A DNA stretch of 64,000 nucleotides from Plotosus lineatus (lineage: Eukaryota > Chordata > Actinopteri > Siluriformes > Plotosidae). The translations under genes and the position numbers were made by a program. Numbering within the stretch: position 1 is the first letter of the stretch; every line of letters starts with the position of its first letter. Positions 23,901-38,900 of this stretch are shown piece after piece. A model generated the notes under the pieces. That model searched no databases. It had not been told where the DNA came from and was given only the letters and a program-made list of their open reading frames with translations. The stretch lies in contig CM045746.1 of NCBI GenBank assembly GCA_024760905.1, positions 11,859,466 to 11,923,465 on the forward strand, read 5' to 3'.

Positions 23901-26662
23901 GGGTGCCAATATTGTGATAATAATGCCTCATGCTCCCTGAACCACTCTATCATTATCCAAGTCCCCATTTTATATACGTGCCATCAGGGAAGAAAAAGTG
24001 CATTGATGTGATAATCTGCTCATTCAGGTCATCAGCTGCTTCATATTATTGCCACATTAATGCTGCTGAGTCTCGACTGGACCAACAATGGAGATTGCAT
24101 GCTGTGATCAAGGCTAAATGCTCTTCATGAAAAATATTACAGTGCACTCTTTTTTTGGCTGGGCAGTGTATTATTGTAATGACAGGATCAATTGCATGTG
24201 AAAATAACACGGCATATTGGCGTAAGAGTAGAAGATGCAGAGGATAGGGTGAGATGGAGGCAGATCATTTGCTGTGGCGACCCCTGAAGGGAACAGCCAA
24301 AAAGAAAAGAAGAAGATGATCATTAAGATCAACATTTATGTAATATGCATGTTATAAAACATGAAATATTTTTGTGATAGGGTGACATTATAATAAGCTT
24401 TAAGTTATAACATGAAGTAGCAGGAAAAAATGTGGGGTGGCTCTCTGGGCACCTCCAATATGTGTGAGGCAGCCCACTGCTCTAGGTTTGTGCTCACTGT
24501 TTGTGTATGTGCTCACTTTGGACGGGTTAAATGCAGAGGTAATAATTTCCATTGTGGGATTAATAAAGTGCAATATAATAAAATCTCAATCAAAATGATA
24601 GTCATCTTTCCTTTTACGGAATGAGCTGCAGGAATTTCGGATGATTTGCAACTAAATACAGACGCTCCCCGACTTACGTTTTTAATTGGTTCCTGAAGGC
24701 TGAACGCACGTTGAAAGTGAACGCAAGTTGTTACAGTGATGTATGATGTATGACGCTCATACTGTACTGTCTGTCTTCCTTTCGGCTTTTTCCCTTTTAC
24801 TCGGGAGTCGCTACAGCGAATCATCTTAATCGCACGTTTGATTTGGCAGAGGTTTTTACATCGGATGCCCTTCCTGTCACAACTCTTTTTAGCAAGGGAC
24901 AGAAACACGCTGACGACTTTGCAGCCTACTCTTTACGAAAGTCAGCAATGGTTCTTTTACATGCCTCCCACCATAGACAGTGAGAGACATGGCCCGCCTT
25001 TGATAACCCAGTTAGCTGCACTGGGGGGGACAGTGACAACCTTGTGGAGAGTGGGACTCGAACCCCCAACCTCTGGATCAGCGATCCTACGCCCTATACC
25101 ACTAGACCACCACTGCCCCTCGACGCTCATACTGTACTATACATCCATAAATACCATTACTGTATCTCATAAAACAACCCTAAATCAATTATTATAAACA
25201 TAACATTGTAAAATAATATTAAATATATCAAATAATAAACATTCATTTCAAATAAGTCACTTATTTATACAGAATCACTTTACATTAAGCTTAAAACATC
25301 CAATCAAGCTTATATGTGAAGTGCTCAATACCGAAAGTAGTGTACTTGCTGTGGGTTATATGGACTTTCGGTCTTTCAAGTGCGCAAGGGTGCCATTGAA
25401 CTCATTTAGAACACAGCCTGCACTGATGTGGAGCCAGCAGAGCGGAGAGCTCTTTCCTGGATTCGGATTTTCGTTCATTTTCCAACTCTCTTTGCTTAAC
25501 TGAGTATGTATGGTAGATTGTGCCGATCTGAGCAGAGTTAATTCATCTCTGTGTATGAGACTTGCACCCATGCTAGTGGGCTTATGTTTCTGACCAACCA
25601 TATTTGCTTAGGGTTACAAAAGTCCACAAAACAGTGCAAACACAGATCACAGAGACGACGTCTTAACACAAGGGTAACACGCTATATATATAAAACTGAA
25701 CTAGGAAGGAGGGGCACTCAGTCTGGTACTAGGTAGGTACATCTAAACTCAAAATTTGACTTTTTTTTTGGGGGGGGACCATAAAATTGAAAAAAAAAAA
25801 AAAAACGTAAAACGGATGAACGCAAGTCGGGGAGTGTCTGTAATGTATTCGAAACTTGAAGTCCATCCTTAAATAAAGAATTGATTTTTGAGGGTAAATT
25901 TAGCTAAAATACAAAAGGACAACCTTTAAATGATGCATTTGCAAAATATTTTGACCACCTAGAAACCACGGAGTGGAATAAAATGAAAGCTTATTAAGTG
26001 TAGGATTGCAATGCCATTACATTAAACCACATGCACCTCAATTTAATGAGCAACAAATTTTGCTACAATCCTCAAAAATTAATCTTGAATTAAAACCCAA
26101 ACTTCTAAAGAAAAAAAAAAAAACACTCAAGATACAGGATTAAAATCTCTGAAGAATCAAGCTATCAGCTACAGACAAAAAGAAAAACTAAAAACATTCG
26201 AACTGATGCAGAAATGTTAGGACAGTGTCTGTAGACAAGCAAACCTTGAGCAAGATTAAAGTAAATAAATTAGAGAGAGACCTTTAACAAGGGAATGCAG
26301 GGCACTAGATAAGGAATATATAGTACACAGATCTGGATACAGATATGGAGGTAATCAGATACATTCACAATACACAGAACTATCTAGAATAGAGAATTAA
26401 GAACAGATACATTGAGCATGGAGAGGTAAGGCTGTGCGATATGACCAAAATTAACATATCCTGGTATGCATGACATACTTTGCGATACAGAATTTGTGGC
26501 AGTACATGACACTGAGAAAAATCACATTGGTATGAACCATAGTGTTATTTCAGCGGTACTTGCGGCAACATTTTGGGCAACACAATATTCCTTGAGGAAA
26601 ATAAATAAAATGCATCAAGAATTATTTCTGAACAGGTATGTATATACATACACACATTAGGC

Positions 26663-26715
<53 letters not shown>

Positions 26716-26783
26716 ATACACACATACATATATATATTACACTCAATTCTTTTAAGTGCCCTGGGCGTTTATCACTTCAAATA

Positions 26784-26824
<41 letters not shown>

Positions 26825-26953
26825 CGTATATATATATATATATATACACATATACATATATATATATACATACATACATACATATACACATATATATGTA
26901 TGTATGTATGTATGTATACATACATATATATACACACACACACATATATACAC

Positions 26954-26990
<37 letters not shown>

Positions 26991-29900
26991 CATACATACA
27001 TACATACACACACAAACACACACTGTATTTGAAGTGATAAACGCCCAGGGCACTTAAAAGAATTGAGTGAGTGGGCACTTATTAAAATGGTTACCAGCGG
27101 AGTGGAATGGTAAGTGCTTATTCCTATCAAGATGGAAAACGTGAATAATAACAAAACAATAAAAGAGTTTGACTGGTATTTGTGTTACTCATTTGTGGTA
27201 TCAACCAAACTACTTACATGAAAGCTGAAAATAACCAGAAAACAGCATAAATGAAAAAAGACCCCTTACTTTTCCCTCTCAGTGCTGTTCCTTTAAACAT
27301 TTTTCAGGAAGTAAAATCGGGCCAATCAACATGAATGTCAACTTTAACACATGGAACGTTGTACCAATCAACAGGAACATAAACAAAAGCACATGGCCAG
27401 GAAAGTCTTTAAATTTAAGAAGTTATTGAGCAGGACAATCAGATGAAAAATAAGTTTTATCTACGATTTTGCTTCCAGTACACATGGGCGGTTATTAGAC
27501 GCAAAAAACCCGCTGGTGGGGGGGGGGGGGGGGGCACACGACTTATTACACCGAATACGGTGTGTGTGTGTGCATATACACATATACATGCACACACAGC
27601 TGCGCAAAAAAGTTTTTGCCCCTCACTGACTTCTTTTAAAAACTTTTTTCACCTGTCACACTTAACTTTTTCATATCATCAAACAAACTTAAACATTACA
27701 CAAAGATAACCCAAGTATTCAAAAAAAAATGCAGTTTTCTTGTTGTGATTTTATTTGTTAAGAGAAAAATCCTATTACAGTAACCCCTTGCCACGTCGCG
27801 ATTTGAGCATCGCGGTCTTGGTACATCGCGGTATTTTAACAATAATACTAAAAAAATTCATAAAAATTCAAAATTCGTGCTGAAACTCATGTAAGTAAGC
27901 GAAAGGCAGGGACCAAAGGCAGGCTGCGTTCATTGTTTCCAAACGACAGACTAAAGTGCCCCTCCTCCCCAGTTGAGGCAGGGACCGCCCACTCAACTCA
28001 ATCTCGCAAGCTGATTGGCTTAGACACGTGACGCTGTTGCCTCGCACATTCCCGCAGGATTTTTTGTGATTTTGTGATCTTACTGTATCGTGTTTGTGAA
28101 CGTCCTGCACCGCAGAGAAGAGCTACAGTATTGTCAGAAGTGAGTACAGTACTTAAAGTCTTTACATATAAATTCTATTTAAATATTAATACATTACAGT
28201 ATTTACATATGCATACAACTGTGTAACGTTTAATATACACTTCTTGATATTGCATAGACGCGAAAACATATAGAAATGAGACAACATGGTAGAAATGGGG
28301 GGGCAGGGCGTTCCTACTTCGCGGTTTTTCGAATATCGCAGCCAAGTCTGGTCTACATTAGCCGCGATATTCAAGGGATGACTGTATAACCTACATGAAC
28401 CTCCGTGAAAAAGTATTTGCTACCTTGTCTAAAGGTGAGGTAATTCTGATTAGTTCTGTTATTGGGCAAAACGGAGTTCAATTTTATGGCCACACCCAGG
28501 CCTGATTCCTGGCACGCATTTCCAATCAGGAGATCCCTGACATAAAACCTTTCTGACAAGGTGAGTTAGGCCATAATGAACACGCATCATGCCGCGATCC
28601 AGTGAGCTTCAAGAGCAAACAGGAAAGAAGATTATAGAAATGTCTCAGTCTGGGAAAGGATACAAATTCATTGGTAAATCTTTGGGACTCCAGCGGACCA
28701 CTGTCAGAGCCATTATCCATAAATGGAGAAGGCATGGCACAGTGGTGACCCTTCACATAAGTGGCCGACCTACCAAAACTACTACAAGAACACGACGCAG
28801 ACTAACCGGAACAGTCACAATCAATCCAAAAACCACTTCAAAACAACTACAAGCCTCACTTGCTTCAGTTAATCTGGTTCATGACTCTACCATTAGAAAC
28901 ACACTAGGCAAAAATGGCATCCATGGAAGAGTTCCGAGGCGAAAGCCACTGTTGACAAAAAAAAAAAAAAAAGAATATCAAGGCACAACTCACTTTTGCC
29001 AAGAATCATCTTGATCATCCCCAAAGCTTTTGGGAAAATGTCGTCTGGGCTGATGAAACTTAAGTTGAATTTTTGGGAGCAATGCATCCCGTTACATCTG
29101 GCGCAAAAGGAACACTGCACTGCATTTGATAAAAAGGACATTGTGCCAACAGTGAAACATATGGTGGTGGAAGTGTGAGGATCTGGGCCTGCATTGCTGC
29201 TTCAGGACCTGGGTGACTTGTCATAATTGATGGAACCATGAATTCTGCTTGCTACCAAGAAATCCTGGCGAAGAATGTTCGTCCGTCAGTTCGAGACCTC
29301 AAGCTAAAGCGCACCTGGGTTCTGCAGCAAGACAATGATCCGAAGCACACCAGCAAGTCCATTTCTGAATAGCTAAAAAAGAACAAAATGAGGGTTTTGG
29401 AGTGGCCTAGTCAAAGTCCCAACCTGAACCCTATTGAAACGCTGTGGCATGACCTTGAAAAGGCTGTTCTTACCTGAAAACCATCCAATCTGGTTGATCT
29501 TAAACAATTCTGCAGAGAAGAGTGGACCAAAATAACATCGCAGCGATGCATAAGAATCATCAGCTCTTATCGCAAAAGCTTCACTGCAGTTATTGCTCCA
29601 AAAGGTGGTTCAACTAGCTATTAGGTTTAGGGGGCAATTACTTATTCACACGGGCCCTTGTAGGTTCAGATGTTTTTTTCCCCTTAATGTGTTTGAGTTT
29701 TATCTTTGTATAATATTTAGGTTTGCTTGATCTGAAATGGATGACCGTATAAACGTGCAAAAAATGTCAGAAATTGGTCATTGGTCTTTTGCACAGCACT
29801 GTGTGTGTGTGTGTGTGTATGTGTGTATATATATATATATATAAAACACATACACACACGCATACATGCAGATAGATAAACCTAGGAAAAGTGCATATTT

Positions 29901-32900
29901 TGATAAGGTTGTTGCAAACAGTGGTTCCAGTATTAAAAATAAAAATGGGGGAAAAAAACATGGAAAAATAATAAATGCAATAATAAGAGTCTTTATTAAA
30001 TGTGTTTACATGTAATTTATCTGATGGGAAAAGTCCACCTCTCATTCACAGTAAATAACCAGGTCTGTGCTATCATGGCTGTAGCAGCACCTATCTATAT
30101 CTATACTGTTTATCCGTCAGTCATGGGGAAACTCAGTTAATTCCATCTGATGTGGGATGAGCGGCAGGGATCAAACCTGGGCATGTTAGCAGCATCAAGC
30201 AGTCTATCAGTGAGCAACAGCAGCAGTAACCATGAAGACCTAACTGTGGCTGCAAGGCACTACTGCATGACACACTCACTACACTGAGATGCCACTGCAT
30301 GCACTACAACTGCTTTCTTGTAAACATAAGGCACGTGAAAAATGTGAAATAAATGAAGAAGCCTAATACAAAAGATCACAATATTCTGCATATTATCATA
30401 TCGCACAGCCCTATGGACAGGTAACAGGAAAGATCAACATGAAAAAGTACCACTAAATACCGCTATTCAAGGAACAACTACAAGAGCAAAGAGCTAAATG
30501 GAAAGGAAAGCAAATCTAAGAGGAATCTAAAAAGGCGGCTAGAAAGGCAAGACGGTCATCAGTATCTCGAGAGAAACCTTCCAGTAGTGCATGAGTACTC
30601 ACGAGTGAATCCAGGTGCTGTGAGCGAGAAGAGGGTTGTGGAAAAATTAGAATATATGCAGATATATCCAGCAAGCCATTTCCAACCCACACCCACCAAC
30701 CCCATACAGTTCGCACTACAAGGAAAAGTCAAGCAGAAAAGGAAACAGCACTGGCTGCCGTTTGCAGCCCGTGTCACTGATCACCCTGTAACTGGGTCTA
30801 GTACATTGTGTATTAGAAAGGGGGGAATTATTTACCAGGTGGCTGCATGCTGTAGTCAATGATGCGCTGTTGGCTTTGTGCCAAGTCAGGGTTGCTGGAA
30901 GACAAGCTCCCAGTGATTGTTGTAGTAGGTGGAGTCTGCTTGGTCGGCCTCAAGCCCACGATGCTGTCATCCTGTGTCTGCCCCAATCCGAGGTCACTGT
31001 CAACACATCAACTTCCATCATGCAGTGCAAAATTATGAATTACAGCTGCAGCACATAAAGCATTATGAACAAAAATCTACACTAGAGTAAAGATCGCTAT
31101 TAAACAACACACATTCCCAGCCGTTCCACACTTGACAGTACTGGACTGATGTACCGGTGATACCAGCCACTGGTGTGTACCTACCTGTATGGTTTTTGAG
31201 GTAGAATGCTGATGCGTGTTTTGTCCAGAATTTTCATCAGCTTGTTGCGGCCACCCATAGTGTGCGCTTTGGCCTTCTTGCTGACCTTATCCGAATACAT
31301 CACCCCAGTCTCAAGTTCAAGATCAGGCACTGAGTGGCGCAAGCTTTTCTTGCCATCACCAATCTTAGGAAGGTGAGGAACACCATTTTTCCGTTCCTCT
31401 GCTATTCGTGCCACCAGCTCCTTGAAAACTTAGACAATATGCAAATACTTCTTGATCTGGGTTGCATGCTGACAATGGTAATCATCATCAAGAGCATTTC
31501 TGAAAGCCATTGTGTTTACATAGGAAGTACAGACAATTCAGAAACTCACCCAGAAGGTTGGTCTTAACACTCATGGACAGCTGAATGTTAGTCTTGAGGA
31601 TCTCGGTGGCTTTGGACAGGTGAACATTCTCAAACGTCTGACCGTTCACCTCCAGTATCTATAGAATTCGTTATAAGTTAGTCAGTAAACATTTGAAGGG
31701 CAGTCATGTCTTTTCCATTTCGTAATGGTCTGACCTGATCGCCACGCTTAAGCCCCGCCTCCTCTGCCTTACTTCCTGCTTCCACCGAGCTAATGAAGAG
31801 GTGGGTTCCTCTTTCAGCACCACCTATCAGAGTAAAAGGGAGGGGCTGCTCACGAGAGGCCCTGGTGATGACGACAACTCGGGACTTTGCCTTGGCAGCA
31901 CACGCGATGTTGAGCAACCGCAGCTGACCACTCATTTTCTGATTCAAGAAAGAACAGAAATGAATGAGTGGAGGAAAACAGAGGAGACTGACTGTAGAGC
32001 ATTACTGGCTCACTTCTCTTTCCGTACTTCTCTTTCCAGATTGTTCTGAAACTCCTCCAGGAAGTTTGTCATGTCAGGGTCTCCCTCAAAGTCACTGAAG
32101 TGGTTATTAACCCAAAGCAGCACCACTCGGGTCACCTGGGTGTGTGAAAGTCATAATGACGTGCTGTACACGCTTTAAAGTGACGAAATATTTGTCATTA
32201 AAAGTTAATCACTTTGACATACCTTGTCACGTAAACCTGGGTCATTAAACCAGTCCAAAAGTCTTTGGCCTACTATTAGTGGACTGGACAGGAAGGTGCG
32301 ATAGGTCAACAGGAAGTCTTCAATGTATGTTGGGTCCACCACAGAGTGATCCTCCACTAAATGCTGGATTAGACGCTCCGAGGTTCCCTGGGAGAACAAT
32401 TTTAAAATGCACTACTCCAGCAACACATAGTACAGTTCTTTCAAATACAGTGCTGTGACAAAGTATGTGCCACCTTTCTGACATGAATTGAACCCCCCCC
32501 CCCCCCCCCCCACACACACACAGAATGATCATGATGTACTACAGAAAAACCTCACTACACCTAATTCTAAGTGCCTCCTTATTCACCAAAAAAAAAAAAA
32601 CCCAAAGTTTAATCAATAAGGAATTCAATTAGATCTGTCACTCCAAGACTGTTTGATGCCAGCACTGATGAATCTTGACATCACTTAAAGTTTAATAAAA
32701 GGCATTGAACTCCATCACTTTCGAAAGTTTTAATTAATCTCTTGGACTTCAGTAAGAGCACATAGAAAATGCATAAAGTTACAGAAGAACCCAAAAAAAC
32801 ATCTAAGTAGCTGCAGACTTTCCTCAGCTCAGTTAAAGTCAATATTCACGATTCCACCATTAAAAAGACACAAAATAAGATCGTGCACATGGGAGGATGG

Positions 32901-35900
32901 TAAGCAAAACTTTTTTTTTTTTTTTTTTTTTAAACACACATCAAAGGTCTATTGTTACATAAGAAAAGTGCAGAATATTAGGTCACCATTTCAAACAGTT
33001 TTTATTTTACAGCTTGCTTTTGAAGGGTGGGGTGTGTTGCTTTTTGTGCACCATTTTTAACCACATCAGACAAAAAATAAATTAGGAGTAATTATCCTCA
33101 CAAGGAAAAAGAGCTTCAACTTTAAAGGATTCTGGGCTTGTTACATGGCTAGTGTATTTATGCATTATGGAACATTAGCTGCATAACCCAATCTTATGCA
33201 TTTTACTGACTGTCTGAATTTATTGGAGAACTTAAGTTGTTTGTTTCTCAAACAATGCTTCCAATACTACATATTGCGCTCACAGAGGTCACATGGTGAC
33301 GCTTACTATATTTCACTTGTTTCTTCTCATAAAGTTTTAATTTCCAAAATAGTTCTAAAATTCTGGATTCGCTGTATTTTTGCATTTTTCTTATGCAGTC
33401 GGCACCTTACTTACAAAACCCCCTGGGTACGAAAATTCCGGGTTATGAAAAAAAATTTACTAAGTTTTCATCCCCGGGATACGAAAACAACCTTCTCTTA
33501 CGAAAAGCGCCATTCAAAATTCAAACGCGCCAATCAAAATTTCACACGATGCACAAGTTGGTCTCTCACTGGCTGTCTCCCAACCTTCTGCCCCGCTGGC
33601 CTCCCATTGGCGAGGAGGGATGATGCAGCTGAACGTCACCCAAACTTCCTGTTTGTCACACGTGTGAAGGAGAGTTGACTGTTGGCTTGTTTTGAGATTG
33701 ATCATTCAGCGTTATACAGTATTTTGTTATCGCCAAAACCCCTCTAAAATTGGAATGATATTGAACCAGAAGAAGACCTGAAAGCGGAAGTGTGTGTGTT
33801 TGTGTGTGAGAGAGACAGAAGGAGGATTAACTCTTTAGTTTCGTTTTTTAAGTTGTTTAATTCAGTGAATGTTTAATAAATGTGGCGCATGTGAGCTCAT
33901 ATGGAATTCTGATCCCTCAAGGAATCAAGTTAAAGTTGAGTTTGGACTTCTGATCTGTCAAGCAGGGAATGCGCTTTGAATTCCACATCTTAAAATGCTC
34001 AGGCATCCTGCTTGTAGCATGGCCTGCAGCGCCACAATAAACATTTAATGTGTATACAATACACATTTAATGCATACTGTATTGTGTGTGTGGGTGTGTG
34101 TGTGTTTATTAAAATGGGTAAATATGTTAATAAAATGTTTATTCAATAGTTTTCTTTTATTTTTAACATCTATTTCATACAAAATTGATGTACTTCTATC
34201 ATTTTTAAAGGGTTTATGGGGTAGTCTTGGGAGCCTTGGAACGTATCAGGCGTTTAACATGTAAAATGCGCCCCCTACTTACGAAACTCCCGTGTAACGA
34301 AAAAGGCTCTGGAATGGATTAATTTCGTAAGTAGGGATCTTGCTAACCACTACATCACCATGCTGCCCTTAATTAATAAAGTTTTAGTCAAAATATCTCA
34401 TATTTAATGTTTTATTTTATGTAAATAGTCCATGCAGTGGTTAGCAAGTCCGCCTCACATGAAGGTGGCTTGAGTTCGATTCCCAGCCTATGAGCTTCCG
34501 TGTTGCGCTTGCGTATTATTTCCATGCTTGTGTGGGTACTTCAGTTTCCTCCCACAACACCAAAATAAATAAATAAAATAACTGCACAGTAGGCTAATTG
34601 GCGGTTCCAAATTGCCACTAGGTGTGAGTGTTTGCTCTGTGATAGCCTGGCATAGTGTCCAGGGCGTACCCAGCCGTCTCTCTGAGTCGGCTGAGATAGG
34701 CAACAGCCTACCCACGACCCTTATTAGGATTAAGTGGCTTAGAAAATTAATTAAAAAATAAAACTTTTTTTAAAAAACAATCACCTTAACAACAATATGT
34801 CCTTTGCGTGTTCCTGTGCGATCGAGTTCTCGGTGTTCTTTCACCATAACAATCTCTCCCTCCTCCTCCACCCGCTGTGTGTTCAGTTCCACCTGATTCA
34901 GGATGCAGCAGTAGTCTTGCTGTGCTATACACACAAACTACACAACAGCAAATAATGTGTCAAAACAATGACATTAAAGAAAAAAAAAAAAAAAAATTCT
35001 TTAAAAAAATTTTTTTTATACATCATTAAATAAACAAAGCCAACACTCGTACCTGACAGTCATCTACTTTAGTCCTCATGACACCAATCATCTGTTCTTT
35101 TTCCATGGAGGGGGAGACTCCAAAACTGGCGCCCATCCCTACAGTCTCACACTGGCGGTCTGGATACAACACCTCCACGGCTCCGTTGAGGATAACGGAC
35201 CATGAGTCCAGCTACATAACCAAAAAAAATTATATTATATATATATATATATAGATAGATAGATAGTAGGTCTCCGTCAGTCCCGAACGAATTACCTCAG
35301 GGGACTCCGACTTCCAATTTGAAACAAGCTGATGGCTTTGCAGCCTACTCTTGTCGAAAGTCAGCAATGGCTCTTTTACATGCCTCACACGATAGACAGT
35401 GAGACACAGTGCCCTATACCACTAGACCACCACAGACCCCTATATATATGAGCGAATAAAGAGTATTCTACTAAAGCTCTCACTTGGTTGATGCATGGTG
35501 CAGCCACCATGAATTTTGAACTTTAAATGAAACCTCAAGCTCATCGAGGGGCTTTCTAAGTGACTTCTGACCAAGTTCCCACTCCTAATGAAATTCATCA
35601 ATAGTACCCCAACTTGCCCTACCAGACACATGGTGGAACTACAGCACATTGCTAAAGATTTTAGCCCAAATTCTAGAAAAATAGTAACTATCCTCTGATT
35701 CCTTGCCTTTCTGAAAACACGTTTAACTCCTCCCACAAAGATTCTGACTTAATTTTCATTGTATGCAAGACCCACTTTTGCAAACTAGTCCAAGGATGCA
35801 CAGGAAACCGAAGCAGAGATTTGTAAACAGCATTGACTAACTCATGACTGATCATATGGATTCATATCAAAGGAAAAAAAAAAAAAGAATAAGCCCAATA

Positions 35901-38900
35901 GCTGCTTTAACTCAAACAGCAGTTTCTCAAAACAAGCAATTGTTCTACAATACAGTTTCTGTAGTACCTAACGTAACACAACAAAAACATATCCACAATA
36001 AAAAACGGTGGTAGCAGTGTGATGGTGTAAGGATGACTTGCTACTTCAGGGACTGGACATCTTGTCATAATTAAGGGAAGGACAAATCCATTAAAAAAAA
36101 CAAAAAAGAAAAGAAAAAAAAAACCCCTGTTAGTTTCTCAGTTAATGGATCCTGACTCACCTCCTCTCCATGGTTCAGTACAATAGTTCCAGCACGCTCC
36201 ACCACAGCAAACACCATGACGGCACAGAGCGCTCGCCTCACTGACACACTAAGACTGGAGAATGCTGGGAGCTGCTGCACAAACTCCAGTAATTGCTCTG
36301 GAAGGAGAGCAATGGGACGAGACAGAGAAAAAACAGAGAGAAAGGAGGTAAATTGAAAGTACTTTCTATTCTTGCTGACTTGTTCAGACGCCATCAGTTC
36401 AGTCAGGGTTCTTATAAATGAAGGAGAGCAGCCCTGCTGTAATGTTTGCATGGATTATGGCAGAAAGACAGAAGTTGTTTGTGATTGTGTATCTTACCGA
36501 TGTCGTCATCTGTACGGTCCACGGGGTCCTTTTCGAGGCAGTCTCTCACGATGTCTCGACTCATGAGGGGGTCTGCTGACCTCCCTACTTCCTCATCATC
36601 CTCATCCTCGTCTGAATCCACAGCTGTCTCGGGCAGACCGCTGAGATCTACATCCCCGCAATCGCTCTCGGTCGCCTGAGAGAAGAAAAAAATGAAAAAA
36701 ATGCAACAATCATATTTACTATCACATAGATTAATAGGATTCATGTCTTATATTATTGCTAGTCATGGCAAATGTACACAAAGATCAGCAGAAGCCACTC
36801 TGCATTTGGAGTTTTCATTGCTAGTTGTAACGCTGGAGATGACGCACCAGACGACGCCCCAGACAACACAAACCACCAATATAAAGAATCAAATCTATGT
36901 ACGAGTGAATGAGACATTAAAATTACTAAACCTTAAACCCAAGAATAAAAATGAGTGTATAGTGAAAGGTAAAAACAATATAACAATTTAAAGTGCTTTT
37001 AAAAGATCGATCGCTGATAAAAAGAAGTTTAATACAGTAGGCCCTTGACATTTGCGGGGGTTCGGTTCCGGGCCCTCCCGCAAATCGAGATAATCCGCGA
37101 GTTCTGTACCCGGAAGTAAAACCCCATGTATGATGTCACATGCGCGAATGAGCAGCTGGAAGTAAAATACTATGTATCTATTACATGCGCTAAAATATGC
37201 TTCTTAAACACATTCTATAGACAGTCTTACTCATTAATACAGTATTAATGTAGTAAAATGTAGTCATGATTAAGAAAAACGTTTCAATTTTTACTGTTAT
37301 ATTTACTGATGCTAAAATATAAACATTATACAGCATACATTGTGATCTGTAGTGAGAGCAGAGAACAAGTGCAGGAAAATCTAGAGAGGTGGAGGTATGC
37401 CCTGGAAAGGAGGGGAATGAAGATTATCCTCAGTAAGACAGAATACATGTGCATGAATGCCAAGGACCAAAGAGGAACGGTGAGATTACAGGGAGCAGAG
37501 ATAAGAAAGGTGGAGGATTTTAAGTACTTAGGCTCAACAATCCAGAGCAATGGAGAGTGTGGAAAAGAGGTGGAGAAGCGTGTGCAGGCAGGTTGGAATG
37601 GTTGGAGAAAAGTGTCCGGTGTGATGTGTGATAGGAGGGTATCGGCAAAAATGAAAGGAAAAGTGTACAAGACGGTGTTGAGGCCAACGATGCTGTATGG
37701 GTTAGAAACAGTGGCCCTGGGGAAAAGACAGGAGGCAGAGTTGGAGGTAGCAGAGATGAAAATGTTGAGGTTCTCTTTGGGAGTAACGAGGATGGATAGG
37801 ATTAGGAATGAGCACGTCAGAGGGACAGCACATGTAAGATGTTTTGGAGACAAAGTCAGAGAGGCTAGATTGAGATGGTTTGGACATGTACAGAGGAGGG
37901 ATAGTGAGTATATTGGTAATAGGATGCTGAGGCTGGAACTACCAGGCAAAAGGCCTAGAGGAAGACCAAAGAGACGATTCATGGATGTGGTAAAGGAGGA
38001 CATGAAGGTCGTTGGTGTAAGAGAAGAAGATGCAAAGGATAGGGTGAGATGGAGGCAGATGATTCGCTGTGGCGACCCCTGAAGGGAAAAGCCGAAAGGA
38101 AAAGAAGAAGAAGAAGACAGCATATGCCATAAAACACCTTTCAGTGTATTCCGTTTATAAGCATACAGCACTGTAGTTTTCAAAAATGCCCACTAGAGGA
38201 ACGTACTGTATTGGGGCAGTGGTGGTCTAGTGGTATAGGGTGCTGGATCGCTGATCCAAAGGTTGGGGGTTTGAGTCCCACTCTCCACAAGGTTGTCACT
38301 GTCCCCCCCCAGTGCAGCGAACTGGGTTATCAAAGGCGGGCCATGTCTCTCACTGTCTATGGTGAGAGGCATGTAAAAGAGCCATTGCTGACTTTCGTAA
38401 AGAGTAGGCTGCAAAGTCGTCAGCGTGTTTCTGTCCCTTGCTAAAAACGGTTGTGACAGGAAAGGCATTAGATGTAAAAACCTCTGCCAAATCAAACGTG
38501 CGAATCAGATGATTCGCTGTGGCAACTCCCGAGTAAAAGGGAAAAAGCCGAAAGGAAGACAGACAGAGGAACGTACTGTATTGCATTAGGCATGACACGA
38601 CTGAATTCAGGTATTAACTACATTAAGTCTGAGCAGCTCGGCCACGCGGATAAGATTGCCCATCCCTGTATTAGATAGTACATTGCTACCTCACCTTACG
38701 AAAGACCCAACAAATGAAAATTTTACAAGAAAAGCATTTACCTAAAATTTTCATCTTGGGATATGAATAAAATTCACTTTAGGAAACGCGCCATCTCAAA
38801 ATTCAAACAATGCGTGAGTTGCTCTCCCATTGGCTATCTCCCAACACCCCGCCCTGCTGGCCTCCCATTGGCTATGATCGAGCTGTATCTCCATAAAACC

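Larger units (their letters stand above)
27597..29805 (+). mobile_element. Tc1-like transposon, decayed, with TIR element inserted
   Basis: The left end CAGCTGCGCAAAAAAG and inverted right end CAGTGCTGTGCAAAAGACC bound it. The transposase remnant lies at 28589-29625 and the element at 27778-28384 is nested in its left part. Confidence 0.75.
26427..30411. mobile_element. possible hAT-like element enclosing later insertions
   Basis: GGCTGTGCGATATGA at the left and its inverted match TCATATCGCACAGCC at the right resemble fish hAT ends. No 8-bp TSD was confirmed and the content is mostly other repeats, so this could be two unrelated ends. Confidence 0.35.

Noticed and set aside
26640..27060. CRISPR-like regular array
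   Set aside because: The units are simple dinucleotides in a vertebrate context; there are no spacers.
26638..27154. Several long open frames (80-139 codons) on both strands rich in Tyr/Ile/His/Thr
   Set aside because: They are translations of the GT/TA/CA microsatellite and its palindromic arms; both strands give near-identical peptides.
33196..33678. 160-codon plus frame as a coding gene
   Set aside because: Half of it lies in the TIR element starting at 33396, and no domain or splice context supports it.
37326..38183. 285-codon minus frame
   Set aside because: Antisense shadow of the plus-strand RTE LINE copy at 37338-38116.
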